DNA of 64,000 nucleotides from Macrobrachium rosenbergii (lineage: Eukaryota; Arthropoda; Malacostraca; Decapoda; Palaemonidae): NCBI RefSeq assembly GCF_040412425.1, contig NC_089749.1, positions 38,722,070-38,786,069 on the forward strand, given 5' to 3'. The translations under genes were made by a program, and so were the position numbers. This document shows, one piece after another, positions 11,714 to 23,208 of the stretch. The notes below the pieces were generated by a model that was not told the DNA's origin, ran no database searches, and saw only the letters and a list, made by a program, of their open reading frames with translations. Position 1 is the first letter of the stretch; each line of letters opens with the position of its first letter.

Positions 11714-12158
11714 TGTGGAGGTGCCAGGGAGGATGAATGGTGGGTTTGTAAGGGAACAACGGGTTGGACGGGTTAGGGATAGTAGTGTACAAAGGGGAAG
11801 GTCGGTGAGTGGAAGTCGAGCGAAGTGTTTTAGATGTGGAAAGGAAGGACATACAAAGAATGAGTGTAGGTGGGCTTTAGGAGCGTGTTTCGGGTGTGGG
11901 CAATCGGGACATTTGTTAAGTGAGTGTACGAAAGATAGGGGGGTTAAATGCTACAGGTGTGGACAGGTGGGTCATATTGCTAATGGTTGTAGGGGTACCC
12001 AAGTGAATGTAATATGTGGCAACTGTGGTAAAAATGGGCATTATGCGAGAATGTGTTCAGAACCAAGAGCGAAATGTGTCGAATGTGGAATGGAAGGGCA
12101 TGTATCAAGTGTATGTAGACGAAAGAGGGTGACTGTGACAGCGAATTCGGGAAACTGA
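11691..12158 (+). CDS. Gag nucleocapsid part with five CCHC zinc knuckles
   Basis: Open from the preceding stop in this frame (11688-11690) to TGA at 12156. Five zinc knuckles follow in series: CFRCGKEGHTKNEC, CFGCGQSGHLLSEC, CYRCGQVGHIANGC, CGNCGKNGHYARMC and CVECGMEGHVSSVC, all with the C-x2-C-x4-H-x4-C pattern intact. An Arg/Ser/Gly-rich linker precedes them. They would bind the element RNA for packaging. Overlap with the previous frame at 11691-11713 means either a single indel or a frameshift site. Five knuckles is a high number for a Gag. Confidence 0.8.
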   Translation, partial: DRSVRASNVEVPGRMNGGFVREQRVGRVRDSSVQRGRSVSGSRAKCFRCGKEGHTKNECRWALGACFGCGQSGHLLSECTKDRGVKCYRCGQVGHIANGCRGTQVNVICGNCGKNGHYARMCSEPRAKCVECGMEGHVSSVCRRKRVTVTANSGN

Positions 12159-12160
12159 GT

Positions 12161-12820
12161 GTGAAGGGGGTTCAAATGGGTGGATCCTCCAGGATGCAAG
12201 CGGTGCGTGTGATGCATGTACGTGAGGGGTTGTTGCATGAGGATCAGCAATTTGTTTTGATAGAGTATGGTAGGAAATGTAAGAAAGGGAAGAGCGTAAG
12301 TGAACGGAATGGTCGTAAGTTGTGTGATAGGGGTGTGAGTGCCAAAGTGGAAATGAGTGATAAAGCATGTAATACGGATGAATGGGATGGTATGAATAGA
12401 ACGTATAGTATATGCAGGTTTGATATAGCTGAGTTGACTGAACGTGTAGGGGTTAGTGAACGGTTGGAGGTGAGCGAAAGTGTAAGAGTAAGAGAGCGTA
12501 GCAGTAATATACGAGTGATTGAAAGCATGAATGAATCGTTGCAAGAATTGGAAAGGTCAATGAGCGAATGGGATGGGTTAGTTGAAGAATTGGGGGAGGT
12601 ATTTGGGAACAAGTTAGGAGGTATAGATGAGATTGTGGATGAAATTGAGAGTGGTAATAGTGAAGAAGATAGCGTGAATCTGAGAGAGAATGGAGGAGAA
12701 GATGTGAATTTGAATGTTGCTAGAAGAGAGAATGATTCTGAGAGAATGATTGCGTCCCCGCAAACGCGATCTAGAGGACCTGCTAGTGAGCATCCGTGGG
12801 TGTTGCGTAAGGCGATTTGA
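12161..12820 (+). CDS. Gag C-terminal extension, function unknown
   Basis: Open for 219 codons in yet another frame directly after the knuckle frame. Highly charged, Glu/Ser/Arg-rich, with possible coiled coil around residues 85-160 and the ending PQTRSRGPASEHPWVLRKAI. No Asp protease DTG/DSG, YxDD, or HHCC/DDE integrase motif is visible. It stops 49 bases before the 3' LTR, leaving no room for pol. It may be the natural end of the Gag protein or the joined ends of a larger deletion. Confidence 0.55.
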   Translation: MKGVQMGGSSRMQAVRVMHVREGLLHEDQQFVLIEYGRKCKKGKSVSERNGRKLCDRGVSAKVEMSDKACNTDEWDGMNRTYSICRFDIAELTERVGVSERLEVSESVRVRERSSNIRVIESMNESLQELERSMSEWDGLVEELGEVFGNKLGGIDEIVDEIESGNSEEDSVNLRENGGEDVNLNVARRENDSERMIASPQTRSRGPASEHPWVLRKAI

Positions 12821-12853
12821 ATGCAGTGTGAAAGGTGTTGGTTGGGAAATGCT

Positions 12854-12867
12854 AAAAAGGGGGGAGA
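12854..12867 (+). other. Polypurine tract
   Basis: AAAAAGGGGGGAGA directly before the 3' LTR at 12870. It serves as primer for plus-strand synthesis in LTR elements. Confidence 0.8.
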
Positions 12868-12869
12868 AT

Positions 12870-13417
<548 letters not shown>

Positions 13418-13828
13418 AATGCTAGGATTTTTTGCGGAGCGAAGGAAAAAGTTTTTTTCAAAAATTCACCATAAATCGAAATAGTGTGCTGGAGACTTTC
13501 CGTTTGTTGCAGAATAAAGGTAAATGATTGATTGTTACTAGAATGTAAGAATTTTGGCTTACGATTGTGTTTTTCGAGCATTTCGATCGAGTCAAAATTG
13601 ACCGAATGTTAAAATATTGTCAGTTATCGTGATTTAAATGAATATATTTCAAAACTGTTAAAAGTTAAAAGAATTATTTATTTTTGGTGTATTCTACATG
13701 AAATTGCGCACATTTTGATGTATAACACTTTATGTAACGAATAATATAAACGGCGAAAAATTACGACAAGGTGACTCAAGAAATGCCAGGATTTTCAGCG
13801 AAGGAAAAAAGTTTTTCAAAATTTACAG
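13418..13828 (-). repeat. ~380-bp tandem repeat unit inside piggyBac copy 1 (part 2, after LTR insertion)
   Basis: The array resumes at TAGGATTTTT after the LTR element. The marker AATTCACCATAAATCG is at 13465; subtracting the inserted LTR element gives a spacing of about 370-380 bp to the previous unit. It ends at the deletion junction near 13828, where sequence homologous to the transposase gene 5' region begins. Confidence 0.8.
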
Positions 13829-14386
13829 ATGCCCTCAGGACACCCGATGCTTCTAGGGGTCGTAAAGGCACGGGATGTGGTCCTTGGTCGCCTTCGGTCA
13901 CACGTGGGCGAACAACACGGCACTGAGAAGCTGGGTCACTTTGGCTGCTGGGTCCTTCTCCAGCATCCCAGTCTAAAACTCATCTCACACGCTCACTACC
14001 GACAGGCACTATGCGCACGGCTTTGAGACATCTCTGCAAACGTCCTCTTGCAGCACAAATACGCAAACACTCGCCAAAGTTCTGCGAAACACGGATGCAT
14101 CAAAAAATCACTCTCGCACGATCCGACGCTGATGCTGTCTGGTATGAGAAGGAGGGAATTCGCGCATGCGCGTCTGGGTGACGCTTATAAACAAAACAAC
14201 AGCTTGATCCGTGAACTCCCAGCATCCCTCAAGGTGCGTGATTTGAAACCTTCCGCAAACTAGGCCTATAATTATTTTTCCGCGAATATTTAAAAAAAGC
14301 ATTTTTAGTCGACGTATGATACGTCCACTTGACATCCAACAGACAATTTTCGTCGACGTATGGTACGTCCATTAGGCGTTTAAGGG
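13829..14386 (-). pseudogene. 5' region of piggyBac transposase locus retained in copy 1
   Basis: On the minus strand, matches 59296-59860 closely: the terminal repeat, the TTTATAAGCGT TATA-like box, GCGCATGCGCGAATT, and the leader down to GGTGTCCTGAGG. No functional protein can be made, because the sequence is cut just before the acidic N-terminal part of the transposase. Confidence 0.7.
14308..14371 (-). promoter_or_regulatory. Paired palindromic subterminal sites of piggyBac copy 1
   Basis: Two 20-bp copies of GTCGACGTATGRTACGTCCA, at 14308-14327 and 14352-14371, are 44 bp apart. The core GACGTATGATACGTC is a perfect 7+1+7 palindrome in the inner copy. The same pair with the same spacing is present at the 5' end of the second piggyBac (59311 and 59355). 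Transposase-binding sites are an inference. Confidence 0.55.
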
Positions 14387-14390
14387 TTAA

Positions 14391-15000
14391 TATAGCATAC
14401 TTTCATGTAGTATTGTATGCTTTTTCAATGTCAAAAAAGACAGCTACAGTAATTTGTTTTCACTCAAAACCTCTACGTATGTAGTCTTCTATGTTAGAGA
14501 GAGAATCTAACGTAGATCTGTTACACTGACCCGAACTGAGTGGGAGTCAAAATTTTATTTTCTCGAATGTGCCATGATAGTCAAGCATTTACCATTTTCT
14601 CCAGCAATTTGCATAAACAACTTGTTAAAGAAATTGGTCTGTAACTATTTACAAAACTCTAATAAGTATGACTTTGCCAAAGGTGCTAAGTGGCAGATCA
14701 TCTCAAAACAAATATTGTCACCTCCAGGAGCATATTTATATTGCTGTTTGAGAGAGCATATTCCAACTCTGACATATTAAATTTTCTATTATAATATATA
14801 TCTTCTATTGTTTCAAAATTTATTGTTATCAATTCTATTTTATTTTTCTTTGTGCGGAAGTGTTCATCTAAATTTTTATCACTAATTACATTTGCTAAAT
14901 TTTCTCCTACTATATATTACTTATTTCTTTTGGATCAAGTGTTCTTTTCCCATCTTCTATTATGGCATGTCTAGGTGGTTTAACATGGGTACCATTTATT
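14391..15000 (-). pseudogene. LINE ORF2: RT finger region (before piggyBac insertion)
   Basis: On the minus strand from about 14550, an FFDIEKAYNTT block with the first RT catalytic Asp precedes the TTAA target site. A stop replaces the following Trp codon. Upstream decayed RT fingers and the linker region (14560-15000) show many stops. The tail of this sequence joins in frame sense with 8535 once the inserted element is removed. Confidence 0.7.
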
Positions 15001-15885
15001 TTCCTGAAATTTTCCCATATTTTTTGTATGAGAGTATTATTACAGAGATCTGATGTGTATTTCCTCCATGAAATGATTCTTCCTTGAATTACTTCTTTTT
15101 TAAATCTTGCAGATATTTTGTTGTACAGAGGTTTTAATGTATCAATTTCTAGTAGCAATATAGTCATATTGCTCCCAGTCTACTTTATAAATTTTATAGT
15201 GAGGGACATGTTTTGCAGCATTATTTTGTAATAAGGAAATTAACATTGGGAAATGATCACTGGTGTGCAAGTCATCAACTGTATTCCAATCTAATCTGTC
15301 AACTATACTTGTTGTACATAAGAGTTAAGTTTACTGAGGAAAATGTTCCATGCGCTTTTGAAAAATATGTGCCAATTTCGTCATTATTTATACAGCACAC
15401 GCTGTTTGAATCCATGAATTCTTCTATTTTACTCCCTGTTCTATTTGAGTTTGTACAATTACAGTCCCATATTGGGTTGTGAGCATTAAAATCACCTACT
15501 ATTAATGTAGGTTCCTTGGTATTGTTAAGTAAATCTTTAAGTTTATCAATGTCATAATTTTTATTAGGTTGGTTGTAATATATTATAAATTATGTAATTA
15601 TAGTTTTTTATTCATATTTTAATACTTGATATTTGCAAGTCAGTAAAGTTTACAGGTACTCTGTCATATCATACTTTGTTATGTACATATACAGCAGTAC
15701 CTAAAATTCTTTCTTCTTCTCTAGATGTAGATACTAATGTATATTTACCTATCGTTGATATTGTTTTGTTGACATGCTGTAAACATAGTATCACTGGTTC
15801 ATATTCCCTTAGTAATCGTTGTATTTCTCCCAAATGTAATCTGGTCTGTAGACCACTTACGTTCCATTGTATAATAAAATTATTG
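15000..15885 (-). pseudogene. LINE ORF2: AP endonuclease domain
   Basis: The minus strand starts with WNVSGLQTRLHLGEIQ and EPVILCLQHV near 15875-15780, the N-terminal endonuclease block (usual form QEThl, here LQHV). The LIVGDFNAHNPIWD catalytic block follows at about 15515-15470. Linker sequence follows (15167-14910 open). Stops and frame changes interrupt it. The domain would nick genomic DNA to prime reverse transcription. Confidence 0.75.
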
Positions 15886-15905
15886 AAAATGTTATGTTAG
15901 TGAGT

Positions 15906-17591
15906 TCAAGTGTTATTTTCTTTTTGTTGATCAACAACTTGCATTTTTTCTAAAATTTTATTTACGATATTTATTTGTTTTTCTTTATAAGATATTAGGT
16001 GTCCAATGCACATACAGCCCTTTTTGTGAGTGTCTAAACTAGTAGTTTCTTTATTTCTGTATCTTATAAAATTTTGTATAGAGTTTGTTAAACTGTCCTT
16101 TGTTATGCTTTTGTTTTTGTTGCACAGTTCAATGAAACATTCATTACATCCACGTGTCATTTTTAGTTTAATCTTGCTGCACCTATTATTGGTGATGGAA
16201 TAATCTCTTCCCCCATCACATAATCATTCTTGTCAATGGTTTGTTCCTCTTCTATTTCTCTGATGTTCTGGGTATCTGTTTCCATTGGTTTTATTATTAC
16301 TTTAGGAGACAAAGGTATATTCTTATAATTTTTGGTTTATGTTCTTTCTTCGGGTCTCCCACCTCTATTTTAATGGATGTATCTCTAATACTAGTTGGTT
16401 TTTTGTTGTTCTTGGGTGGAGTTCTCTCTAAAGGCCTCTTTTTTTTCTTTAGCTTCTAATTCATCATAACTATCTTCTAATATTTCTGTGGTGCTTGTAT
16501 TATCTTCTAGTGTTTCCATTTCTCTTAATATCTCAAATGAATTTCAGCAAATATTTGTATACATTTCTTGGTTCTTTACTATATTAGTTTCTTCTTGCGA
16601 AGCAGTTATTTTTCTTTGAGATTGATTTATTAAGGTTTTTTACTCTTATCTATTTCCATTTTTGTTTCATTGTTTGATCTTATTACAGTAGAAAACGTTC
16701 ATTTCCTAACTTTTAATTCTAATTTGGCCTCTTTTATAGGCATTCCTGTCCTTTCCTGAAGTAATTTTAATTTTGTAATGTATGTATAATACATACACTC
16801 CTTAAATCTTGCATGGTGATTTTGTCCATAGTTCACACATTTTGGTTCCCCACACCTCCATTGTGTGGTATGTATGTCAGATCCACAGTACGCACATATA
16901 GATGTATTAGGGCAATTTTTCCTTGTATGTCCATATGTACCACAGTTTTGGTGCTGTAGTGGTTTTGGAACATACAGTCTCAGTTCTCTGCTTTGGTCCA
17001 AGATTTTCATTTTTAAAGGTAATGCATGGCCTTCAAATTTTATCTTTGCTATTTCCAGTGTTTTTCCATTACTCTGTCTACTGGCTATGTTGTATATTTT
17101 GCAATCTTGTACATTGTTGTACCTTTCTTTAAGGAAATCCAGCAATATATTCTTTTCTATTGGTCCGTCATTGTCAGGGAGTACTATGGTACCTTGTACA
17201 CTGTTCATATTGTCATGTTTTTTATATGTACACATATATTATCAATATTTTTTATAGTTAAGTAATTTTCTAATTGATTTTTTGTTGTGGTTTCTATCAA
17301 CCACATATACTCTTTTATTTGTCTGAATGACATTTCAGTAGTTGAATGTCGATTCAACCGGAAGTCTTCTAATTTCAGTGTCGATATTTTCTTCTCTGTT
17401 TCTAAGGTCAGGAATCTTGACCAACTCCCACTCCCAAAGAGGGAGTCGAAGTCAGTCAAGGTTGGGTCAAGATATTTGCTTTTTTTTGGTTTGCTTTTTA
17501 TTGGAGCATAGGGCTCCAGTGTAATTACATTAGTACTTTTTTCTGATTTTTCCAGAGAGAGGTTGTCAGAGGAGGTTCCAGCAGTTGTCAA
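15906..17591 (-). pseudogene. LINE ORF1: Gag-like nucleic-acid-binding protein with CCHC knuckles
   Basis: The minus-strand frames 17591-17205, 17235-16699 and 16160-15906 make up a Gag-like ORF1. The N-terminal part is Ser/Lys-rich (from MTTAGTSSD). The middle has an RRM-like stretch and then three zinc-knuckle-like motifs: CGTYGHTRKNC, CAYCGSDIHTTQWRC and CVNYGQNHHARFKEC. Some knuckle Cys are replaced by Tyr. The C-terminus ends just before the ORF2 start, so ORF1 and ORF2 are adjacent. ORF1 proteins coat the element RNA. The 16160-16699 section is frame-broken and AT-rich. Confidence 0.75.
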
Positions 17592-17629
17592 CTGTGCCGA
17601 GTCACTACCATTAAAGGGCCCAGGGGGTA

Positions 17630-18345
17630 ATTAAATCTTCAAAACTACTAAGCATAAAAATTGAGGTACAGTATATAAAAAACAACACATAAACCTGAAA
17701 ACCTTACAAAAGATATCATCAGCCTTTCATGGAGTTTATTCTCTCACCAATGGCACAAATGGGAACTGACTCCCAAATGTCCACTCCCTACAGGGGATGT
17801 CACATGATTAGAGTGGCCCAAGAGTAAGCCAAACCCACTTGCTAGGACTGATAATATTACTAGAATACAATCATCCCCATCCTAATCATGTTATGGGCAA
17901 ACCGCATAGAATGTCAAGAGTCCTATCCCCAGAACCAGACCCCTTGGAATCTGTGGTCCAGCCCTAAAGAATAGTTCCACCTTTGAGCTATCAATCTGAT
18001 AACTCTCAGATCCAAACATTATCGGGCAGTTGATGGTCCCGCCACATTTCTCACTATTTAGCTTCGGATATAAACCTATTCCCAGCTATGATATCTTTTC
18101 CTATTTATCAGGTCCAATAAATTTTAGCTAAAGTGGAAACTTCCACAAAAATTAATCCAAATAAATATATAATGGTAATGGAACTCTTGGACTCAACCCC
18201 GGGAACAAATTCCTGTGGTTCAAGAGCCCCCTCACCACCTCAAGGTGGTCCCACATCGAGGGGGGACCCTGTCGACACTTGAGAGTCACAGACACATGGC
18301 CATCAGGGCGGGATTGACTTCTTAGCGCGATAATGCCTTGCATGG
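17630..18345 (-). repeat. Unclassified interspersed repeat, copy 1 of 3
   Basis: On the minus strand this matches the plus-strand sequence at 46730-47300 over most of its length, with shared blocks such as GGACCACCTT..GGTGG, GAGTCCAAGAGT, TTTGGACTGTGT-like and GGGGATAGG. A third copy is at 53420-53890. No coding capacity. A B-box-like GGTTGAGTCC near one end could mean a tRNA-derived head, which is only a suggestion. Confidence 0.6.
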
Positions 18346-19560
18346 ACTTGATGACATCTTGTACAGAATGACAACATATACGAAACTGTACTTAGTTAAA
18401 AACTAACATCTGACATGCTTATAGGAACTTGGAAAGTTCCTAAGTTACACAAAAGTCTGGCCATGGGTAACAACGGTCTTGAACAAAACCAAGAGTGACA
18501 ACTTCTGCTGCAGTCCAACACAATGCTATAAAAAAATAGATAAATAAAAATAAAATATGTGAAAAGGAGCAAGGCATTCAGCCTTGGGAGCCTAGTATGG
18601 CTAGAGAGAGTCAAGCTCTCTGGAACAGGTGTTGGGCACTCAGGATTCGGCGCCAGGTGCCATAAAGCTGGAGTCAGGAGCTCTGAAGATGATCAGGCAC
18701 TTAGGAATGAGCACTGCTAGAGAGAGGGTTATGGTGCTTCCTTCTGACTGAAGCCCAAGAAAAGTTTCCATAAAAGTACAGTCACAAGGGAAGATATCAT
18801 AATACCAAAGGGAAAAACAGACCGAGGATATATGCCGTCTGAAAGTAGCTGCAAAGTGATGCCCCTTGGCAACACTTGAGAGACTCCTATCTTTTTAGCC
18901 CCTGCTCCTGATGTCAGCCGAGAAAGACCCTTACTTCAAAATCTTGACAAGAACTTCAACCAAGAGGACCATTCTGTCTAAGCATCAGAGGGAGGGAAGG
19001 ACAAAAAGCGCTTATCTTGCTCCCTTAAAGAAAACCAAAGTCAGACTCCCAACTCCCTGTACAGGTGACAAGCTTTCAACAAGCTCATAAATTCATACAC
19101 AAAAGTCCCTGTCTCCAAAAGACAGTGCTTTGAGATACTAACTGATGTCACAAAAGGGAGCAATTCGGCCCGTCTGGAACTCTAGGTGACGGTGGAACAG
19201 GCTGAAAAGAGACAAAACTGCCTGAGAGCAGTTGTATGGTACTCAAAGGAGGGAGTCTGATACTGAAGGAGGACACCTGATGATCAGAGACTAGAGTTGG
19301 CCACTTGAAGAGTCATTCAATTGGAAATTGTGCTCAATAAAGAACAACAGTATGTTCTTAGAAGAGACAGGTGCCGAGCTAAAGGGAGACTGGTGTCAGC
19401 CACCAGTAGGCTGGCGCCAGACGCATGAGAGCTGGTGCTGGAAGCTCTATATGAAGACAAGCTCTGGCGCTATAGGGTGCTCGGGAGCTACTGGAAGCTC
19501 GGGTGCTTATGTTCCACTTGGCGGCAATACTGGTGTTCAGCATGCCTCTGGTTGGGGCTC
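18346..19560. other. Unresolved repeat debris
   Basis: Rich in short GAGCTC, GGTGC and CAGGAG-like motifs (for example 18640-18690 and 19370-19510), reminiscent of the repetitive gag region of the DIRS at 43700-43980, but too diverged to place. No intact frame. Confidence 0.3.
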
Positions 19561-19565
19561 CACTT

Positions 19566-20125
19566 AACCTGTAGCGATGTGGCAGTATAGCCAGGAGCAT
19601 CTGCTACTTAAGAGGCAGTTTTGCAGTAAAGGAGAAGTCTGATGGCTAGCAAAGCATAATTGGAAGTTTTGCAGCGGAGTTAACCAAAGGCTAGCAAAAC
19701 TTCAAATAGTACATATCTATGGACGCCGTTCCAATGGCTGTCTGTTGACACCTGCGGACAGCAGGCTCGGCTGGGGAGCAACTACGCAGGGGGCAAACCC
19801 CTCCGGACTCCCATGGACTTCAGTGTGCCTCCTCCCTAGTGCATGGGAGTCTGACAGGGACTGGGTTTAGGAGATCCGAGGGGCCAGATAGCTACCCCTT
19901 CACTACACATCCAGTAAGATGCCTTTCCAGTGGTTGTCTGTCAATACCTGGGACTGGCAACAAGTTCAGCTGAGGGAGGGGGGGAACACACGTGTGTAAA
20001 CCTCCTGACTTCCATTGGACTTCCAGTATGCCTCCTCCCTGGTGCATGGGAGTCTGACAATGACCTTTGTCTAGGAGCTTCGAGGGACGAGTAGCCACCT
20101 CCTCCACTGCACAACACTTCACTAT
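19566..20125 (-). mobile_element. DIRS fragment: 3'-end piece plus duplicated gag segment
   Basis: 19566-19640 resembles 39010-39095 (ACCTGTAGC.A.GTGGC, CTACTTAAG, GGAGAAG/GGAGTACTC), the 3' region of the DIRS at 34113-45150. Next, 19726-19912 and 19916-20110 are two tandem, diverged copies of a ~195-bp segment (CCAGTGGTTGTCTGTC, GCCTCCTCCCT.GTGCATGGGAGTCTGACA). They resemble gag sequence at 44215-44410 of the same DIRS. Confidence 0.5.
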
Positions 20126-20510
20126 TATACATGGTTAATGTCTGTTAACCCAGACACAAGACTGGCAATGGCACAGGAAGGAAGCGAGGGGGGCCAGGCG
20201 CAGGAGCAAGTAGATAAAAAAAGGCAGGAGGACCCGCAGCAGGAGAGAGTTGGTGCTAGGAACTCAGAAACTGGCACTTAGCAAGTGCCCGATAGCACCT
20301 AGGCTCTGCAGTTGGAGCCAGGCGAGCTAGTAGCTCAGGAACTGGCAAGCACTACTGGGCGCTGTTAGTATGAGCTATCGAAGCAAGTACCAAAACAGTT
20401 CTTGGCTGTCGAGAACTTCTTATGCTAAAGCTCACTGTAACCAAAATATTAAGCACAATTCTCTCCTACTGCATTCCTGCTCTTATACTGATGTAGTGAT
20501 ATAAAAAAGA
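20126..20510. other. Unresolved, probably DIRS-derived
   Basis: GC-richer, with GGAGCAAG, AGCACC and CTGGCAC motifs like the preceding block. No open frame of note. Confidence 0.3.
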
Positions 20511-20514
20511 TTAA

Positions 20515-20615
20515 ATAAAGAGAGAGAGAGAGAGAAAGAATAAAGAGAGAGAGAGAGAGAGAGAGAGAATAAAGAGAGGAGAGAATAAAGAGAGAGAACA
20601 GAGAGAGAGAGAACA
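20515..20615 (+). repeat. (GA)n-rich microsatellite with AATAAAG interruptions
   Basis: Four GA blocks separated by ATAAAG/AATAAAG, a compound microsatellite. Confidence 0.9.
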
Positions 20616-21104
20616 ACAATTACGCCTTGGTTGTTATGCATTACGAGGCTAGAAACTGTCTTTATACGAACTCAAAACAGTGAGTGAGTATATCGCGCCC
20701 AGGGCCATAAAACTGATCATAAAATCTGGAACCTGTGCCCTCGCGATTCAGCTGACCAAGCATTACCTAGCACCTCATCAGGAGTTAACACTCTAGCCAT
20801 ATCTATAATCCCGCCTTCAATAGGAGGCGTTTACATGAATCTCCATGAAAAGGGGCTGGATGAAGTGAAGTAGTTCACCAAGATTTTAACAACACCCACA
20901 ACTGACCTTCCCAATCAAGCTGTTCGAGGGGAGGCCTTACAGATAAAATCTTCCAATGAGGTAACTTCAAGGGACGAGATGGAAGATAGCAAGGAAAAGC
21001 AGGGGTTCCAGAGAAGCCAAAAGCCAGAGAAAGATCATTAGAGTCGCTAGTCACCAATACAGAGGAAGCAGTACTTCCCCTTTGCTTCCGTGGTCCCAAT
21101 CAGA

Positions 21105-21185
21105 CTCTGACTGAGGGCTACTTAACCAGATTCGGTCCGCGGGCTACTTAGCCATACCCTGACCACGGGCTACTTAACCAGACAT
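21105..21185 (+). repeat. Three-copy ~31-bp tandem repeat
   Basis: Unit CTGACYRMGGGCTACTTAACCAGA-like at about 21107, 21136 and 21159; spacing varies between about 23 and 31 bases. Confidence 0.65.
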
Positions 21186-21559
21186 AAACTGAACTTCTAC
21201 TAGCAAGAGTGGTTTTCAAGAGAGTAAAACTGTAACCGTAACTGTACTTGTGTATGAAATTAACTTTCATCATTAAAGTACAAAGCTACCCATTTCGTCT
21301 CCATTACGCCTTTCTGAGAGATATATTACATTTCATATAAATCCCTTCTAAATAATAAACTTGTGAGCTGCTGACTATGGGAAGAGACGCTGTGAACGAA
21401 TTAATCGCCGACTTAGAAGAAGTACGCAGGTAAGAAGGGAACAATAATATGTCACACAAGTTATGAAAATAAACTTGTGCATGACACTTTTCAGTTCTCT
21501 GCAAATGAAAGGGTAATAATAAGATTTTCAATTAACTGTACAGTAAACGAACAAATGTT

Positions 21560-22275
21560 ATGAAGTACACAGTACCATCATATAAATATATCTCAAATCC
21601 TAACCAACATAATTCGAGATTGCAGACATGTATTCATTACAGAAAATACTGGATCGGTAGAGAATGCAAAATTTACGTTACATTACGCTAATTGGTAAAC
21701 AAGGTAGGGAACGCAATATTAAAGTTTTTTACGCTACTCAGAAAAAGAAAAGTTAACCTTTACCAACATAGTTCAAAGTACAGTTCAAAGTACACTGAGT
21801 ACCATCATACAGACATATCTCAAATCCTATCAAACACTGAGACTGTTATGCATTAAGTCTTGTGTATTATATAGTGCATGTCGAAGCTCTGTGGAAGCTT
21901 GGGCGCTATCTAATGACGGGTGCATTGTGGATTGTTGTAATTTGGGATTGGGGAAACTCCGAGTTGTAGCAAGATTTGACAGCCCTATAACTATTAAACC
22001 CAATGTTTAGCTATCTGTATTCTTAACCCTCTACCTTGGGGCCCCCATAATAGAGAATTTCAGATAATATATGTTTCACTACCAAAAAACTTGGCCTGGT
22101 AGCAAACACAACATTACATTACTCGGAAAAGGAAAGTTAACCTTTACCAAAATTAGCTGAACACAGAGTATCATCATGTAGAAATGTCTCAAACCCTAAC
22201 AAACACTAATTGAGACTTGCAGATAAGTAATTCAATACCGTAAATATTGATTTGACAACAAACACAATGTTTATG
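21560..22275 (+). repeat. Degenerate ~230-350-bp repeat, three copies
   Basis: The block GAGTAYCATCATRTAGAMATRTCTCAAAYCCTA followed by ACAAACACT recurs at about 21570, 21797 and 22149. GGAAAGTTAACCTTTACCAA recurs at about 21748 and 22130. Non-coding. Confidence 0.6.
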
Positions 22276-22735
22276 TTTATTATGTTAACCAATAAAGGTG
22301 GTAGCGCGGTAAACTACTCTACTGGAGTTGAACCATTTGACTGCGAAATCGCTACTGTAGCGAAATATGATGAACTTGAATCAGAGCTTAATAACAAAAC
22401 AATAAAATACTGATCCTGAAAGCTGTAGGCTTGAAGGCTATCTGAAATCAGCGATAATACTTCCCTGAAATCCGGTTTGTAAGCTGAAGTCTTCTTTTCA
22501 CTTCAGCCATTCTTGCTCCAGCACATGAAACAAAACTGACTGATTGATTTAATGTTTAATCATCTGGTGTCACAACAACATAGGTCTTGAAAACAAGAAA
22601 ATAATGTTTGTAAAATCAAAAAGATATGTACAAAGAAAATTCAAAAGTTATAAAACTCATCAAATTCATAGGTTCAAATCATAAAAGCTCTTAAAAACAG
22701 TATAATGTTACTTAGGTCTGCCATTAATAAACAAG
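22276..22735. other. No feature seen
   Basis: AT-rich sequence with no recognised motif, up to the DIRS terminal module. Confidence 0.35.
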
Positions 22736-23208
22736 TTTTGATGTAGGAAAAACCTATTTTTGGTAGTCACTGTTGAGTCCTCAAGGAGTTACCTTCTATG
22801 GTCTACCAGAGCTCCACAGTGACCAAACTAATATCAAAGAATTCTCTTCTAGTTGGTCTTTTTGGCCAGGAATTGTGTCATAATGATTAACATTATAACA
22901 CATGATGGAGTATATAATGGACTCAAAAGATAAGAGGGCACTTTCCCTTATCTTCAGCAAAGCTGAACCCAGTTTTTCCAACATCAAAAGAACCTGCAAG
23001 GAAGAGAAGTGACTATTGCGCATGCGCATCCACCCTCTTGTTTACAACCGGGCCGTTAAAAGACCAAGGAGCCATTACTCTCTGTTGGTCAATGCAGGTT
23101 GATCCCTTGCCCAAATCCCATGCCTTTTTATCAGGGAAGTGGGAGGGTTTTGAGGACTCAACAGCAACTACCAAAAATAAGTTTTCCCTATGTCAAAACC
23201 TTTTTTTG
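22736..23208 (-). repeat. DIRS A 3' terminal module bounded by ~49-bp inverted repeats
   Basis: The left arm (TTTTGATGTAGGAAAAACCT and onward, to TGAGTCCTCAA) and the right arm (23160-23208) are reverse complements over about 49 bp. The same module, with the same arms, follows the 3' end of the copy at 33655-34105. A partial direct copy is also present at 26750-27090. Confidence 0.7.
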
